A stretch of DNA of 64,000 nucleotides, taken from Thalassospira marina (lineage in GTDB: Bacteria; Pseudomonadota; Alphaproteobacteria; Rhodospirillales; Thalassospiraceae). The position numbers and the translations under genes are program-made. The notes beneath the pieces are model-generated. The model saw only the letters and a list, made by a program, of their open reading frames with translations, did not search any database and was not told the origin of the DNA. The DNA lies in assembly GCF_002844375.1 (NCBI RefSeq), contig NZ_CP024199.1, positions 2,954,001-3,018,000 of the forward strand, read 5' to 3'. Positions within the stretch are counted from its first letter, which is position 1, and every line of letters begins with the position of its first letter. Shown one piece after another: positions 1 through 9,186 of the stretch.

Positions 1-2079
1 TTGTGGGCGCTGGGCATGACGGTGAATATCGTTGTGCTGTTCTCGCTGATCCTGGCGGTCGGGATGCTGGTGGATGGTGCCATCGTTGTTACCGAATATG
101 CGGATCGCAAGATGCTTGATGGGCTGCATCGCAAGCAGGCCTATCCGCTGGCGGCAAAACGCATGGCGATGCCCATCATTGCTTCGACGGCAACCACACT
201 GGCAGCCTTTTTGCCCCTGGCATTCTGGCCTGACGTGGTTGGCGATTTCATGAAATTCCTGCCCATCACGGTGCTGTTTACCCTGACGGCATCGCTGGCA
301 ATGGCACTTATTTTCGTGCCAACGGTGGGTGCATGGTTTGGCAAACCCGGTGTTGCTGCCAATGATGCCCTTGATGCCGTGGCCGCCGGTGAAACCGACA
401 AACTTGAAAAACTGACGGGCGGAACGGGTTTTTACATCCGGGTTTTGCGTGGTTCGCTTCGGATTTACTGGCTGATCATTCCGCTTGCCTTTGTAATCCT
501 GATTGCGGTCTGGATGGCATTTGGCATGTTTGGCAAGGGGTTTGAATTTTTCCCGTCTGTCGAACCGGAAAATGCCGCAGTACAGATCCGTGCACGTGGC
601 AATATGTCCTATTACGAACAGGACGCGCTGGTGCACGAAGTGGAAAACCGCATTCTTACCCTTGATGACCAGTCCGAAACCGGCCATCACTGGTTTGATA
701 CGGTTTATAGCCGCAGCGGTGATGCCGGACAGGGCAGCGATGACACGCCTGAAGACGTTATCGGTGTGATCCAGCTTGAATATGCCGACTGGCAGGTACG
801 CCCGAAGGCCAAGGAAATTGAACATAAAATCCTTGATGCCACGCGTGATCTTGCCGGTATCCAGGTTGAAATCCGTGCAGCCGAAGCAGGCCCGCCCCAG
901 GGCAAGGATGTGCAAATCCAGTTGCGGTCCCATTACCCGGAACTGCTGGATAAAACATCAGCCCAAATCATGGATGGCCTGCATAAAATCGGTGGTCTTT
1001 ACAATTTTGAAGACGGCAAATCCCCCCCGGGCATTGACTGGGAATACAAGGTGGACCGTGCCCAGGCACTTAAATTCGGGGCTGATATTGCAACGATTGG
1101 CAATACGGTAAAGCTGGTCACAAACGGCATTCTGTTTTCGACCTATCGCCCCGATGATTCGACCGAGGAAATCGACATTGTGGGACGTTTCCCGCAAGAT
1201 CGCCGCACCCTTGAAGAATTGCAGCGCCTTAATATTGTGACCGACAAGGGGCTGGTGCCGGTTTCCAACTTCATCACGCGCACTGCCGAACCCAAAACCG
1301 GCACCCTGCACCGTGTTGACAGCCGTCGTGCCCTGACCGTCAAGGCCGACGTCACCGAAGGCATCCTGGTTGATACCAAGGTGCAGGAGGTCAAACAGTG
1401 GTTAAAAACCCTTGATATCGACCCGCGTGTGAATGTCGAGTTCAAGGGCCAGGACGAAGAACAGCAGAAATCGGCAGACTTCCTTAAAAATGCCTTCTCG
1501 GTTGCGCTGTTTATCATGTTCATCATTCTGGTGACGCAGTTTAACTCGATCACCAGTTCGCTTCTGATCATGGTTGCGATCATTATGTCGACAGCCGGGG
1601 TTCTGGGCGGGTTGCTGTTAACGGGGCAGGCCTTTTCCATCGTCATGAACGGGATTGGCATTGTCGCGCTGGCCGGGATCGTGGTGAACAACAATATCGT
1701 TCTGATCGATACCTATGACCGGCTGAAATTAACGGCGGACAATATTGAAGATGCCATCCTGCAAACCTGTGCGCAGCGCCTGCGCCCAGTGATGCTGACA
1801 ACCGTGACCACCATTCTTGGTCTGGTGCCGATGGTCTTTCAGATCAATATCGACTTTGTCACCCGTGAATTTTCCATCGGTGCACCGTCAACCCAGTGGT
1901 GGGTACAATTGGCAACCTCGATTGCCTTTGGCCTGACCTTTGCGACGGTTCTGACGCTGGTCTTTACGCCCTGCGCCCTCCTGATGGTGGCCCGAATGGG
2001 CAAAGCCTGGCGGCGCTGGCGCGGCAAGGATGAAAAGCCAGCCGAAACCAGCGGGAATGCGCCAGTCAGCATTGATTAA
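1..2079 (+). CDS. RND efflux permease, C-terminal part (5' truncated by window)
   Basis: This is the last 692 residues of an inner-membrane RND (AcrB/HAE1-type) proton-driven exporter; the true start lies outside the window. The first residues form a transmembrane segment carrying GMLVDGAIVV, matching the RND TM4 motif that normally reads VDDAIVV, so only the first of the two proton-relay acidic residues is visible here. A large periplasmic loop (about residues 180-490) is followed by a second membrane domain ending in a basic tail. The substrate cannot be told from this part. Membrane-fusion and outer-membrane partners would lie upstream. A strong terminator follows the stop, so this is the last gene of its operon. 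Confidence 0.93.
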   Translation: MWALGMTVNIVVLFSLILAVGMLVDGAIVVTEYADRKMLDGLHRKQAYPLAAKRMAMPIIASTATTLAAFLPLAFWPDVVGDFMKFLPITVLFTLTASLAMALIFVPTVGAWFGKPGVAANDALDAVAAGETDKLEKLTGGTGFYIRVLRGSLRIYWLIIPLAFVILIAVWMAFGMFGKGFEFFPSVEPENAAVQIRARGNMSYYEQDALVHEVENRILTLDDQSETGHHWFDTVYSRSGDAGQGSDDTPEDVIGVIQLEYADWQVRPKAKEIEHKILDATRDLAGIQVEIRAAEAGPPQGKDVQIQLRSHYPELLDKTSAQIMDGLHKIGGLYNFEDGKSPPGIDWEYKVDRAQALKFGADIATIGNTVKLVTNGILFSTYRPDDSTEEIDIVGRFPQDRRTLEELQRLNIVTDKGLVPVSNFITRTAEPKTGTLHRVDSRRALTVKADVTEGILVDTKVQEVKQWLKTLDIDPRVNVEFKGQDEEQQKSADFLKNAFSVALFIMFIILVTQFNSITSSLLIMVAIIMSTAGVLGGLLLTGQAFSIVMNGIGIVALAGIVVNNNIVLIDTYDRLKLTADNIEDAILQTCAQRLRPVMLTTVTTILGLVPMVFQINIDFVTREFSIGAPSTQWWVQLATSIAFGLTFATVLTLVFTPCALLMVARMGKAWRRWRGKDEKPAETSGNAPVSID

Positions 2080-2119
2080 CCTGGCCCCACCCACTGCTAC
2101 GTAAAAACCACAAAGTGAA

Positions 2120-2148
2120 AGCTGCCCTACCTTGGGGCAGCTTTTTTT
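2120..2148 (+). terminator. Rho-independent terminator after RND permease
   Basis: Perfect 8-bp stem AGCTGCCC/GGGCAGCT with a 7-nt loop, followed by a run of seven T on the + strand, 41 nt after the RND stop codon. Confidence 0.9.
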
Positions 2149-2249
2149 ACTATCACTAGGTGGTGGGATTGGCTATACTAAGGAATAGATCACTCAAGGA
2201 TAATAGGACCAGATTTAACACTGGCGCGGTCGACAAGGAACTTCGACAT

Positions 2250-3146
2250 ATGCGGATACGGCGCTTTGCCATAGCAGCCTGCCACATTGCCTTACTGGCC
2301 GGATTTTCCGGCAAAGCAGCCGCGCAACAGGAGCTGACCTGGGCGATTCCGCCCTTTCCCCCCGCCTATATCGAAGAACATGGCGAAATAACCGGCTATG
2401 CCGCACAGACCCAGCAATGGCTGATGGACCGTTTGCCGCAATATCACCATGTTGCCAAACGCGTACCACTGGCGCGCCTGCTTGCGGAAATGCGCAGCGA
2501 TGAATTGCGCTGTTCGCTGACACTGATCCCGACGGAAGAACGCAAGGAATATATCTATTTCGCCAAGCCGATCATGATCAGCCTGGCACCGTCAGTCATT
2601 GTACTTAAACGTCAGCTTCCGGCGTTTCGCCCTTACCTGAATGCACGCAACGAGGTCGAACTGGACCGCCTGCTGGACGATATTTCCATGAATGTTGCCC
2701 TGCGCCATGGCCGATCCTATGGCGAGTTCATCGACAAAATTGTCGCGCGCCATCGCAGCCAGACCAACATCATCACCGTTGGCAGCGACGAAAAATTCAT
2801 TCAGCTTCTGGAAATGGGCCGCCTGGACTGGGCAATGTATTTACCAACCGAAGCCGAATATCACCACCGCAAGGCCAACACCCCGGGTGAAATCCTTTCC
2901 CTGCCCATTGCGAACGCCAAGCCTTATATCGAGGCGACAATGGGATGTTCGAAAACCAGGGCAGGCAAGCAAGCGATCGAGGATGTCAATGCCATACTCG
3001 ATGCCTATCCACAGCGCCCGTGGCTACGTTTTTACCAGGCTTGGGTTCCCCCCGGCGACCGCGTGCGCTATCGCCAGATGCTTGAAACCGTTACCACCAC
3101 CCGCCTGACCCAGGCCGACCCGGCGGAAGAACCTGCATCACAATAA
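2250..3146 (+). CDS. Periplasmic solute-binding-like protein (SBP_bac_3 / TIGR02285 type)
   Basis: The 298-residue product starts at an ATG with AAGGA 10 nt upstream; the frame is open back to 2160 but without a good ribosome site. Residues 1-25 are a signal peptide ending around AAAQQ. The mature part begins with a beta strand of the extracellular solute-binding type and shows the TxER-like segment (LIPTEERKEYIYFAKPI) typical of amino-acid-binding-like proteins of the TIGR02285 group. No permease or ATPase genes are adjacent, so it is probably an orphan sensor-like binding protein rather than part of a transporter. The ligand is unknown. It stands alone between the RND terminator and the convergent pssA terminator. 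Confidence 0.75.
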   Translation: MRIRRFAIAACHIALLAGFSGKAAAQQELTWAIPPFPPAYIEEHGEITGYAAQTQQWLMDRLPQYHHVAKRVPLARLLAEMRSDELRCSLTLIPTEERKEYIYFAKPIMISLAPSVIVLKRQLPAFRPYLNARNEVELDRLLDDISMNVALRHGRSYGEFIDKIVARHRSQTNIITVGSDEKFIQLLEMGRLDWAMYLPTEAEYHHRKANTPGEILSLPIANAKPYIEATMGCSKTRAGKQAIEDVNAILDAYPQRPWLRFYQAWVPPGDRVRYRQMLETVTTTRLTQADPAEEPASQ

Positions 3147-3269
3147 AGCGCTTTGCTTTTAATCAGGTTCATTTTGCTGCCGCCCCGTACAAACGACATG
3201 GCAAAGCCTGCCGGAAAACTATTTTGAGGTGGTGGGGAAACAGGCAGCGGACACAATCAGTTTCCACGA

Positions 3270-3306
3270 AAAAACAAAGGCCAGCCACATAACCGGGCTG
3301 GCCTTT
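3270..3306 (-). terminator. Terminator of the psd-pssA operon
   Basis: Perfect 11-bp stem AAAGGCCAGCC/GGCTGGCCTTT at 3276-3286 and 3296-3306. Read on the minus strand it is followed by TTTGTTTTTT, placing it about 45 nt past the pssA stop. Confidence 0.88.
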
Positions 3307-3350
3307 GACATTTACAATTTTCATTCAACCCGACCGGGCTAAGTTCGAAC

Positions 3351-4208
3351 CTAGTTCTGGTGAACGCGGTTCAGGCCATCTTCGGGGTCATCGTCAGACT
3401 GGCCAAGGTCTTCTTCTTCGTCGGGTTGATCTTCAAGCTGCTGCTGTTCAACGCCCATGCGGCGATAGGAACGGTAGCTGAAAAAGAAGGTCGCGAAATA
3501 GACACCGGCAATCACCGACAGGGTCAGCCAGGGCGAGGACACCAGGAACGCAACCGACGCGCCAAAAGCCAGCATCAGCGGCAGGACCCATGCCCGGGGA
3601 ATTTTGACCTTTTTGAAGCTGAAGGTCGGCATGCGCGACACCATCAGCACCGCGATCAGAACGATATAGGGTGCCGTGATGAAGGGGGTATCGAAAATGC
3701 CTTCGCCAAACTGGAAGCTAAGCACAATCGGCCACATTGAAAGGGCGGCTGCCGCCGGGGCCGGAACCCCGGTAAAAAAGCGATAGGCCCAGGTTGGCAT
3801 TTCGGGTTCACCCAGCATCTGGGTATTGAAGCGTGCCAGTCGCAGGGACATGCACACAGCAAAAAGCAGACAAAGCGCCCAGCCGATCGGCCCCAATTGA
3901 TGAAGCGACCAGAAATACATCAGCAATGCCGGTGCAACACCAAAACAGACAAAGTCGGAAAGCGAATCAAGTTCGGCCCCGAACCGGCTGGAGGCATTGA
4001 GCATGCGGGCAAGGCGGCCATCAAGGCCGTCAATGATCCCGGCAATCAGGATAGCGGTAACCGCGGCTTCCCAATGGTCCTGCATGGCAAACCGGATCGA
4101 GGTCAAACCCGCGCACATCCCCATAAGGGTTGCGACATTTGGGGCCAGACGGGACAGGGACAAAGCCTTGAACCGCCGCGGCCGGTTGCTATTGGGACCA
4201 TAGGGCAT
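3351..4208 (-). CDS. pssA: CDP-diacylglycerol--serine O-phosphatidyltransferase
   Basis: Makes phosphatidylserine from CDP-diacylglycerol and L-serine, the first committed step to phosphatidylethanolamine, at the inner membrane. The 285-residue product carries the complete CDP-alcohol phosphotransferase signature: D63-G64, A67-R68, G77, D81 and D85 fit DGxxAR-x8-GxxxDxxxD. Several hydrophobic segments follow, then an acidic C-terminal tail (QPDEEEDLGQSDDDPEDG). The ATG overlaps the stop of psd by one base (TAATG), so the two are probably translationally coupled. The open frame extends 30 codons further upstream inside psd, but this start matches the overlap and the family length. Confidence 0.96.
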   Translation of the reverse strand: MPYGPNSNRPRRFKALSLSRLAPNVATLMGMCAGLTSIRFAMQDHWEAAVTAILIAGIIDGLDGRLARMLNASSRFGAELDSLSDFVCFGVAPALLMYFWSLHQLGPIGWALCLLFAVCMSLRLARFNTQMLGEPEMPTWAYRFFTGVPAPAAAALSMWPIVLSFQFGEGIFDTPFITAPYIVLIAVLMVSRMPTFSFKKVKIPRAWVLPLMLAFGASVAFLVSSPWLTLSVIAGVYFATFFFSYRSYRRMGVEQQQLEDQPDEEEDLGQSDDDPEDGLNRVHQN

Positions 4209-4897
4209 TAACGGATCTCCCCGGTTGCGGGCGCAGCGGCTGATTCGGACACATCGGCCAGAACCGTTTCGCCTGCGATGGTAAGCTGACCCACGCAAAC
4301 CTTTGGTTCAACACCGGCGGGCAGATACACATCCACGCGCGAGCCAAAACGGATCAGGCCGAAACGTTCACCGGCCTTGAGGATCGAACCACGGCCAACA
4401 TCACACAGGATGCGGCGTGCCACCAGACCGGCAATCTGGACAACACCAAATTCCCGACCCGCGCTGTCGCGGACCAGCAGGATCTGGCGTTCGTTATGTT
4501 CGGATGCCTTGTCAAGTTCGGCGTTGACGAACTTGCCCGGAACATAGGCCTCACCAACGATTTCACCATTGATCGGCGAGCGATTGACGTGAACGTTAAA
4601 CACATTCATGAAAATCGAAATACGGGTGCGCGGCGACTGGTCCTGCAGTTCCAGTTCCTTGGGCAGCGGGGCCTGCGAAATCATGCAGATGCGGCCATCG
4701 GCCGGTGCGATCACCAGGTTTTCATCAACCGGGGTAACACGGTCGGGATCGCGGAAGAAATAGGCGCACCACAACGTCAGGATCACGCCAATCCAGCCCA
4801 GCGGCTGGGCGATCAGAAACAGGATCACGGTCACGGCGGCGAAAATCGCAATAAATTTCCAGCCTTCGGAATTGATCGGCACAAGAACGGATTTCAA
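4208..4897 (-). CDS. psd: Phosphatidylserine decarboxylase (short, pyruvoyl-type)
   Basis: Converts phosphatidylserine to phosphatidylethanolamine; it self-cleaves to give a pyruvoyl cofactor. The GS cleavage site lies in RFGSRVDVYLP (G185-S186 by the start used here), close to the C-terminus as in the short archaeal/alphaproteobacterial class. An N-terminal membrane region (about residues 14-45) is followed by FFRDPDR. The frame can be read from a TTG at 4918, but that codon has no ribosome site. The TTG at 4897 is preceded by AGGGA at 8-nt spacing and gives the usual family N-terminus (KSVLVPINSEGW), so I place the start there. First gene of the psd-pssA operon. Confidence 0.94.
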   Translation of the reverse strand: MKSVLVPINSEGWKFIAIFAAVTVILFLIAQPLGWIGVILTLWCAYFFRDPDRVTPVDENLVIAPADGRICMISQAPLPKELELQDQSPRTRISIFMNVFNVHVNRSPINGEIVGEAYVPGKFVNAELDKASEHNERQILLVRDSAGREFGVVQIAGLVARRILCDVGRGSILKAGERFGLIRFGSRVDVYLPAGVEPKVCVGQLTIAGETVLADVSESAAAPATGEIR

Positions 4898-5253
4898 AGT
4901 TGTATTCCCTGGTTGCAATGCGACGCGCCGGTCAGTGGCACGCCTGGCATGTTCTTATCACTGGCAATCCGTCCCCTTCAACAAGGGGGATCACCCAGCG
5001 GCGCTTTTTTCGGTCCAGATCGTTTCAACATCATTCACTTTGCCATGTTTTCAGGGATTTGCCGGTAGGCTGTGCAAATTCACCGCATCAGCCTGCCTGC
5101 GTGCCTTCCCGTCAAACCCGGCATTTTTACCAGAATGGCAAAGCCCTGTCGAACGCATCGGGCAAAATCGCCCACCAGCCTGTGGACCGGGGCACAATTG
5201 CCCCGGACATGCGCATGGATATAGGGCCGAAAATCGCAAAGTCGATGGCATAT
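4898..5253. other. Non-coding stretch upstream of psd
   Basis: About 350 bases between psd and the LysM-gene terminator. Overlapping short frames exist on both strands, but none has both a ribosome site and a protein-like composition. It must hold the psd promoter; I could not pick out a specific site. Confidence 0.5.
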
Positions 5254-5293
5254 AAAAACAGCAATAGCGCGCAAGGCCCTATTGCTGCTTTTT
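5254..5293 (-). terminator. Terminator of the LysM gene (bidirectional form)
   Basis: Perfect 9-bp stem CAGCAATAG/CTATTGCTG (5259-5267, 5279-5287), flanked by A5 on the left and T5 on the right, so it can work in both directions. It lies just past the LysM-gene stop on the minus strand. Confidence 0.85.
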
Positions 5294-5301
5294 AGACGTA
5301 A

Positions 5302-6465
5302 TCAGTTAGACGAACCCTGTTCGGGCAGAGAGAAAATCTGGCCCGGATAGATCAGGTCGGGATCGCGGATCTGGTCTTCGTTGCGATGGTAAATCACCCA
5401 GTACTGGATACCATCACCATAAGCGCGACGGGCGATACGCCACAGGCTGTTGCCCGGCTGCACGACATAGCGTTTGCCCGGTTCCATCGCCTTTTTGGCA
5501 TCGGCCCGCTCAAAGGGCAGTTCAACACGGGCAACGACCTTGCCGTTTTTATCAACTTCGTCCGCGCGCAGTTTGTACTGGCCCGGGTCGATATCGGATT
5601 CAAGGGTTACAGCCCAGTCACCCTTGTTATTGGACAGGGCATCACCGACAAATTTGTTATCCAGATACACCCGGATATTATGATCAGGGTCCGCATCGCC
5701 GGACATGGCAACCTGGCCCTTTTCATTATAATCAACCACACCAACACTCAGACGCGGCATGGAAGATGCAATTTCAGGCTGGCCGGCTTCGCGGGCGGCT
5801 TCGTTTGCGGCCTTGGCGATTTCCTTGTTTTCAGGAACGGCACCAGGGCCTTGCAAAACGGTGGCCGGGCCTTCGCCTTCGGATGGGACACGCAATGCAA
5901 TGATCGGCTGTTTGCTATCGTCGGTTTTGGCAGCGCCTTCGTCGCTTTTCTGGGCGACCATCGGGGCTGTGGTTTCCTTGGCCGGGCTATCGGGGATCAG
6001 CACCACGACATCCTCGTTACCGGACTGAACCTTGCCATCCTTGTCTTCGCTTTCAACCGAAAGCTCACGATCGCCAGGTTCCAGCGGTTTTTCCGGCAGG
6101 ATCACCCATTCCCCACGGTCATCGGCGGTTGCTTCACCAATCACATCCTCGCCTTCGCGAACACGGACCTTGCTGTTAGGTTCGGCACGACCGGCAATAA
6201 CGGAATTGCCATCCGGGCTGACACGTACAACGTCAAAGCTGGGATCGGAAACTTCCGGTGCCTTGTTTTCGTCGGAAGAAGCGGCTTCGTCGGTTTTCGG
6301 CGCTGCACTATTTGCAGCACTGTCATTGCTGTCCTGCTGCGCCGGTTCCGTGGTTGAAACCGCATCGACATCATCGTCGACAGACCCCGTAAGCGTATAA
6401 TTCAGCACGATGGCGGCAATGATCAGCAAAACGCCGATAATGACGAGGATATAAGGTCGTTTCAC
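5302..6465 (-). CDS. LysM-domain envelope protein with Ig-like repeats
   Basis: The 387-residue protein has a single N-terminal membrane anchor (residues 5-24). A long acidic, Ala/Asp/Ser-rich linker follows, then two similar beta-rich modules of bacterial Ig-like type (for example VRVREGEDVIGEATADDRGEW and IRVYLDNKFVGDALSNNKGDW). The C-terminus is a LysM domain (about 332-383, YVVQPGNSLWRIARRAYGDG), which binds peptidoglycan glycan strands. The start is GTG with AAGGA 9 nt upstream. It is expected to sit in the inner membrane and reach the cell wall across the periplasm. The exact role is unknown, and it is transcribed alone. Confidence 0.88.
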   Translation of the reverse strand: MKRPYILVIIGVLLIIAAIVLNYTLTGSVDDDVDAVSTTEPAQQDSNDSAANSAAPKTDEAASSDENKAPEVSDPSFDVVRVSPDGNSVIAGRAEPNSKVRVREGEDVIGEATADDRGEWVILPEKPLEPGDRELSVESEDKDGKVQSGNEDVVVLIPDSPAKETTAPMVAQKSDEGAAKTDDSKQPIIALRVPSEGEGPATVLQGPGAVPENKEIAKAANEAAREAGQPEIASSMPRLSVGVVDYNEKGQVAMSGDADPDHNIRVYLDNKFVGDALSNNKGDWAVTLESDIDPGQYKLRADEVDKNGKVVARVELPFERADAKKAMEPGKRYVVQPGNSLWRIARRAYGDGIQYWVIYHRNEDQIRDPDLIYPGQIFSLPEQGSSN

Positions 6466-6783
6466 CGGAAAATATCCTTGAACGATGGTTATCTTTTATT
6501 CGCCGAAGGTCCGAATGGCAGTGATGCGCGGCATTGCAGCATCAAACGCCCAATTCTGTCCCCACCCCCGACACGGTTATTGCAAACTTGTACTACTTTC
6601 ATCGCACAGTTTCCATACCGTAACAAAGCCGGAATTGCATCAAGCCGTTGCAAATGTGCAAATTTGCCCGCCGAAATTGCCATTTTTGCACCTGAAAGCG
6701 GTTTTTTGCCGATTTCCAGGCATATCCGGGCCATTTCGCACGGCCCGGCCTGCTTTTGCCGGGCACGGAACCAACAGGATTGA
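6466..6783. other. Non-coding stretch, LysM-gene promoter region
   Basis: 318 bases with no supported gene. The one structured element is an inverted repeat GCAAAT-N6-ATTTGC at 6650-6667, embedded in repeats of TGCAAAT. It could be an operator, but no regulator can be assigned. Confidence 0.4.
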
Positions 6784-7818
6784 TCAATAAGGCAGGGACG
6801 ATCCGATAAAGGCAACCAGAGCCGCCATAATCACCGGCAGGGCCAGTGCCAAAACCCGGACAATGGCCGCACCGGCCCAGGCAATACCCGCCCCGGCACC
6901 ATTGGCATCACCTTGGGAAAAACGCTCAAGTCGCAGGGCCTTTTGCAACATGGTGGTGCCGGTTCCGGCAAACATCACCAATACAAGCACCGCATGGGCA
7001 ACCAGGCTGGCCGGGGCGCGCAAAATGGCCGTTGCCCCCGCCACCATAATGGCCCCAACCATCGCCAGCCACACCGCCGCACGGTATTGCGGTGCTGCCT
7101 TTTCCGAGATCAGGGCAATCAGCAATGCCACCGCCATCGCCCCATGCAGAATTTTAAGATCCCGCAGGCCAAACTGAACCGCGATAATCCCCATGCCCAG
7201 CACCAGGGCAAAAAACACCGAAAGCGCACCCGGCCCGCGATCAGCCATATTGCCAGCATCGGTCACGGTTTTGTTTTTACGTGTTGTCGTTACCTTGGCA
7301 GTTTTGGTTTTGGCCTTACCTTTGCCCGCAGGCGCCTTTTCATCTTCGCCATCGGCTGAAAAATCCGGCAGGGTGACAAAGGCAAGAACAAGGGCAATCA
7401 CCAGATAGGCCGCCCATGCCAGCACGGAAACCGAATGCGCCGTTTGCGGCCCGGTAAAACGCGACAGCAAAGCCGCCGTCCCACCGGTTTCATCCCCCAG
7501 CACCAGCCAGCCGCCCCCGACAATGATGACACAGGCCAGCACCGATGCGATACGCGCGGAAAAACGCGCCACATCGATCATGATCCCGGCAAGGCCGCCA
7601 ATCAGGATAACCGCCAGCACCGCCCCGGCCCCGCCGCGCATGCCTTCCGGCAGGCCAACAGCAGCCGGCACGGCCACCAGAATGGCCGGAATAATGGCAG
7701 ACAGTACCATGCGCCGGGCAACGGCGCGGTCCAGGCCCAGCCACAACGCCAGCATCAGAACGGCGGCAATCACACCGGAAACAAGAATGGCAAACCAGAA
7801 GGGACTGTCGACAAACAC
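6784..7818 (-). CDS. Polytopic inner-membrane protein of unknown function
   Basis: The 344-residue product is strongly hydrophobic, with about ten predicted membrane segments in two blocks. The blocks are split by a hydrophilic, Lys/Thr-rich cytoplasmic-type loop (about residues 165-200, KAKTKTAKVTTTRKNK). The start is GTG, with AGG about 11 nt upstream. I recognise no transport or enzyme motif. It is flanked by non-coding DNA on both sides and appears monocistronic. The Ala/Val/Leu-rich composition and conserved-looking loops suggest a real gene, but the family is not identified. Confidence 0.72.
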   Translation of the reverse strand: MFVDSPFWFAILVSGVIAAVLMLALWLGLDRAVARRMVLSAIIPAILVAVPAAVGLPEGMRGGAGAVLAVILIGGLAGIMIDVARFSARIASVLACVIIVGGGWLVLGDETGGTAALLSRFTGPQTAHSVSVLAWAAYLVIALVLAFVTLPDFSADGEDEKAPAGKGKAKTKTAKVTTTRKNKTVTDAGNMADRGPGALSVFFALVLGMGIIAVQFGLRDLKILHGAMAVALLIALISEKAAPQYRAAVWLAMVGAIMVAGATAILRAPASLVAHAVLVLVMFAGTGTTMLQKALRLERFSQGDANGAGAGIAWAGAAIVRVLALALPVIMAALVAFIGSSLPY

Positions 7819-8118
7819 GCTTATTTAACCTGCCTTAAGTGCTTTGAATTTTCAGGGCGATGCATGTACCGGCTGGCACCACGCACTGCGGGACCGACAC
7901 AATACGATATATTACGGCACAAATCGGGCTGCGCTTTTGCACAGGGGAATTGCGCACTGCAATACCGTACTGCAAAAACCTGCCCGGAAATCGGGTTTTG
8001 ACATCAAGATATCATTGACGGCGCAGGCATATCATACGCTAAGCTGGGCATGAAAGAGACATTGAGAAAGCTCAAGGGTTTCTTTCCTGCAACAAGATAA
8101 CAAGAAAGGCAGGCCGCC
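7819..8118. other. Non-coding divergent promoter region
   Basis: 300 bases between two divergent genes. I see no convincing operator or hairpin. The only gene-start signal is the AAGAAAGG-type ribosome site before the LOG-family ATG. Confidence 0.4.
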
Positions 8119-8703
8119 ATGACGAAAATAAACTCGATTTGTGTGTTTTGCGGTGCATCGAATGGTGTAAATCCCCAACACAAGGAAAACGCCATCGCCT
8201 TTGGCAAAATGATGGCTGAACGCGGCATTACCCTGATTTACGGCGGCGGGCGCATCGGCCTTATGGGCGCGGTTGCTGACGCGGTAATGGAAAATGGCGG
8301 CAATGTTGTCGGCATTATTCCGGCCCATCTTGACGATATCGAAGTCGGCCATGCGGGCCTTTCGGAACTGATCGTTTGTAAATCCATGTATGAGCGCAAG
8401 GTGGAAATGTTCCGCCGGTCCGATGCTTTTGTAACCCTGGCAGGCGGGCTGGGCAGCCTTGATGAAGCCTTCGAGGCCCTGACCCTGCGCCAGCTTGGCA
8501 TTCACGACAAGCCGCTGGTGTTTTTCAACGCCCTTGGTTACTGGGACAAATGCCTTGATATGATCGAAGGCATTATCGAGGAAGGCTTTGCCCGCCCCAG
8601 CAACCGCCAGCTGTATTCGGTGACCGACAGCCTTGAAGGCGTGTTTGAAAAACTTTCGGCTGAACCGGGACCGAAATTCGACCCGAAGGAAAAGCTGCTG
8701 TAA
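8119..8703 (+). CDS. LOG-family protein (TIGR00730, nucleoside 5'-monophosphate phosphoribohydrolase-like)
   Basis: LOG-family enzymes release the base from cytokinin-type nucleotides or AMP, or act as nucleotide 5'-monophosphate nucleosidases. The 194-residue Rossmann-like protein has the N-terminal CVFCGASNG, the glycine loop YGGGRIGLMG (41-50) and YERK (91-94). The diagnostic PGGxGTxxE motif appears as AGGLGSLDE (108-116): the catalytic-region Arg and Glu are kept, but Pro is replaced by Ala and Thr by Ser. The natural substrate is therefore uncertain. Single gene closed by its own terminator. Confidence 0.9.
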   Translation: MTKINSICVFCGASNGVNPQHKENAIAFGKMMAERGITLIYGGGRIGLMGAVADAVMENGGNVVGIIPAHLDDIEVGHAGLSELIVCKSMYERKVEMFRRSDAFVTLAGGLGSLDEAFEALTLRQLGIHDKPLVFFNALGYWDKCLDMIEGIIEEGFARPSNRQLYSVTDSLEGVFEKLSAEPGPKFDPKEKLL

Positions 8704-8755
8704 GGCGGATATGCCCAGCTGGGCACCAAGACATCACCGTCACCATCACCATCCC

Positions 8756-8790
8756 ACGGCCCTGCCCTTTGCGGCGGGGCCGTTTTGTTT
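8756..8790 (+). terminator. Terminator after the LOG-family gene
   Basis: 11-bp stem ACGGCCCTGCC/GGCGGGGCCGT with one G-U pair, followed by TTTTGTTT. The rest of the gap, 8791-9112, holds no supported gene. Confidence 0.8.
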
Positions 8791-9112
8791 GGCGTGCATC
8801 GTCATTGGCAAAATGACGTGCCTGATCGGCAAAAGCAGAGTGAATCCGCATGATCGCATAGCCGATAGCAGCCAAAACGCGCCGGGCAATGGTGGATCAT
8901 CCGAACGCAGCAATTTAGCGCATCAATCAGGAAAGTCGTAATCCCCCCCAACGCTACCCGTAAAGATTGCAGAAAACGCCGCAAAACCACGATTTATGCG
9001 CGATTTGTGATCTGGGACACATGTATTTTCAGGTGAGTCGGAAAGATGCAGTGTCTGCCTGTTCCGGGCCTGAGGCAACCTTATTTATATTAAATATATT
9101 TAAATTAGAATT

Positions 9113-9126
9113 TTGACATAAATCAT
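9113..9126. promoter_or_regulatory. FNR/CRP-like site upstream of cytochrome c peroxidase
   Basis: TTGAC-N4-ATCAT, two changes from the FNR/Anr consensus TTGAT-N4-ATCAA. It lies in a very AT-rich segment 61 nt before the peroxidase ATG. Anaerobic control by FNR-type regulators is common for bacterial cytochrome c peroxidase genes; here it is inferred from the match alone. Confidence 0.5.
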
Positions 9127-9186
9127 GGTTATCAGTGACTTACGGTGATGAGGTGGCATTTCCCGTACAAGAGAGAGGGGAATATC

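Noticed and set aside
8735..8755. Short ATCACC-type repeats after the LOG-family gene, considered as a CRISPR-like array
   Set aside because: Only a few imperfect trinucleotide-type copies without spacers; no cas genes in the window.
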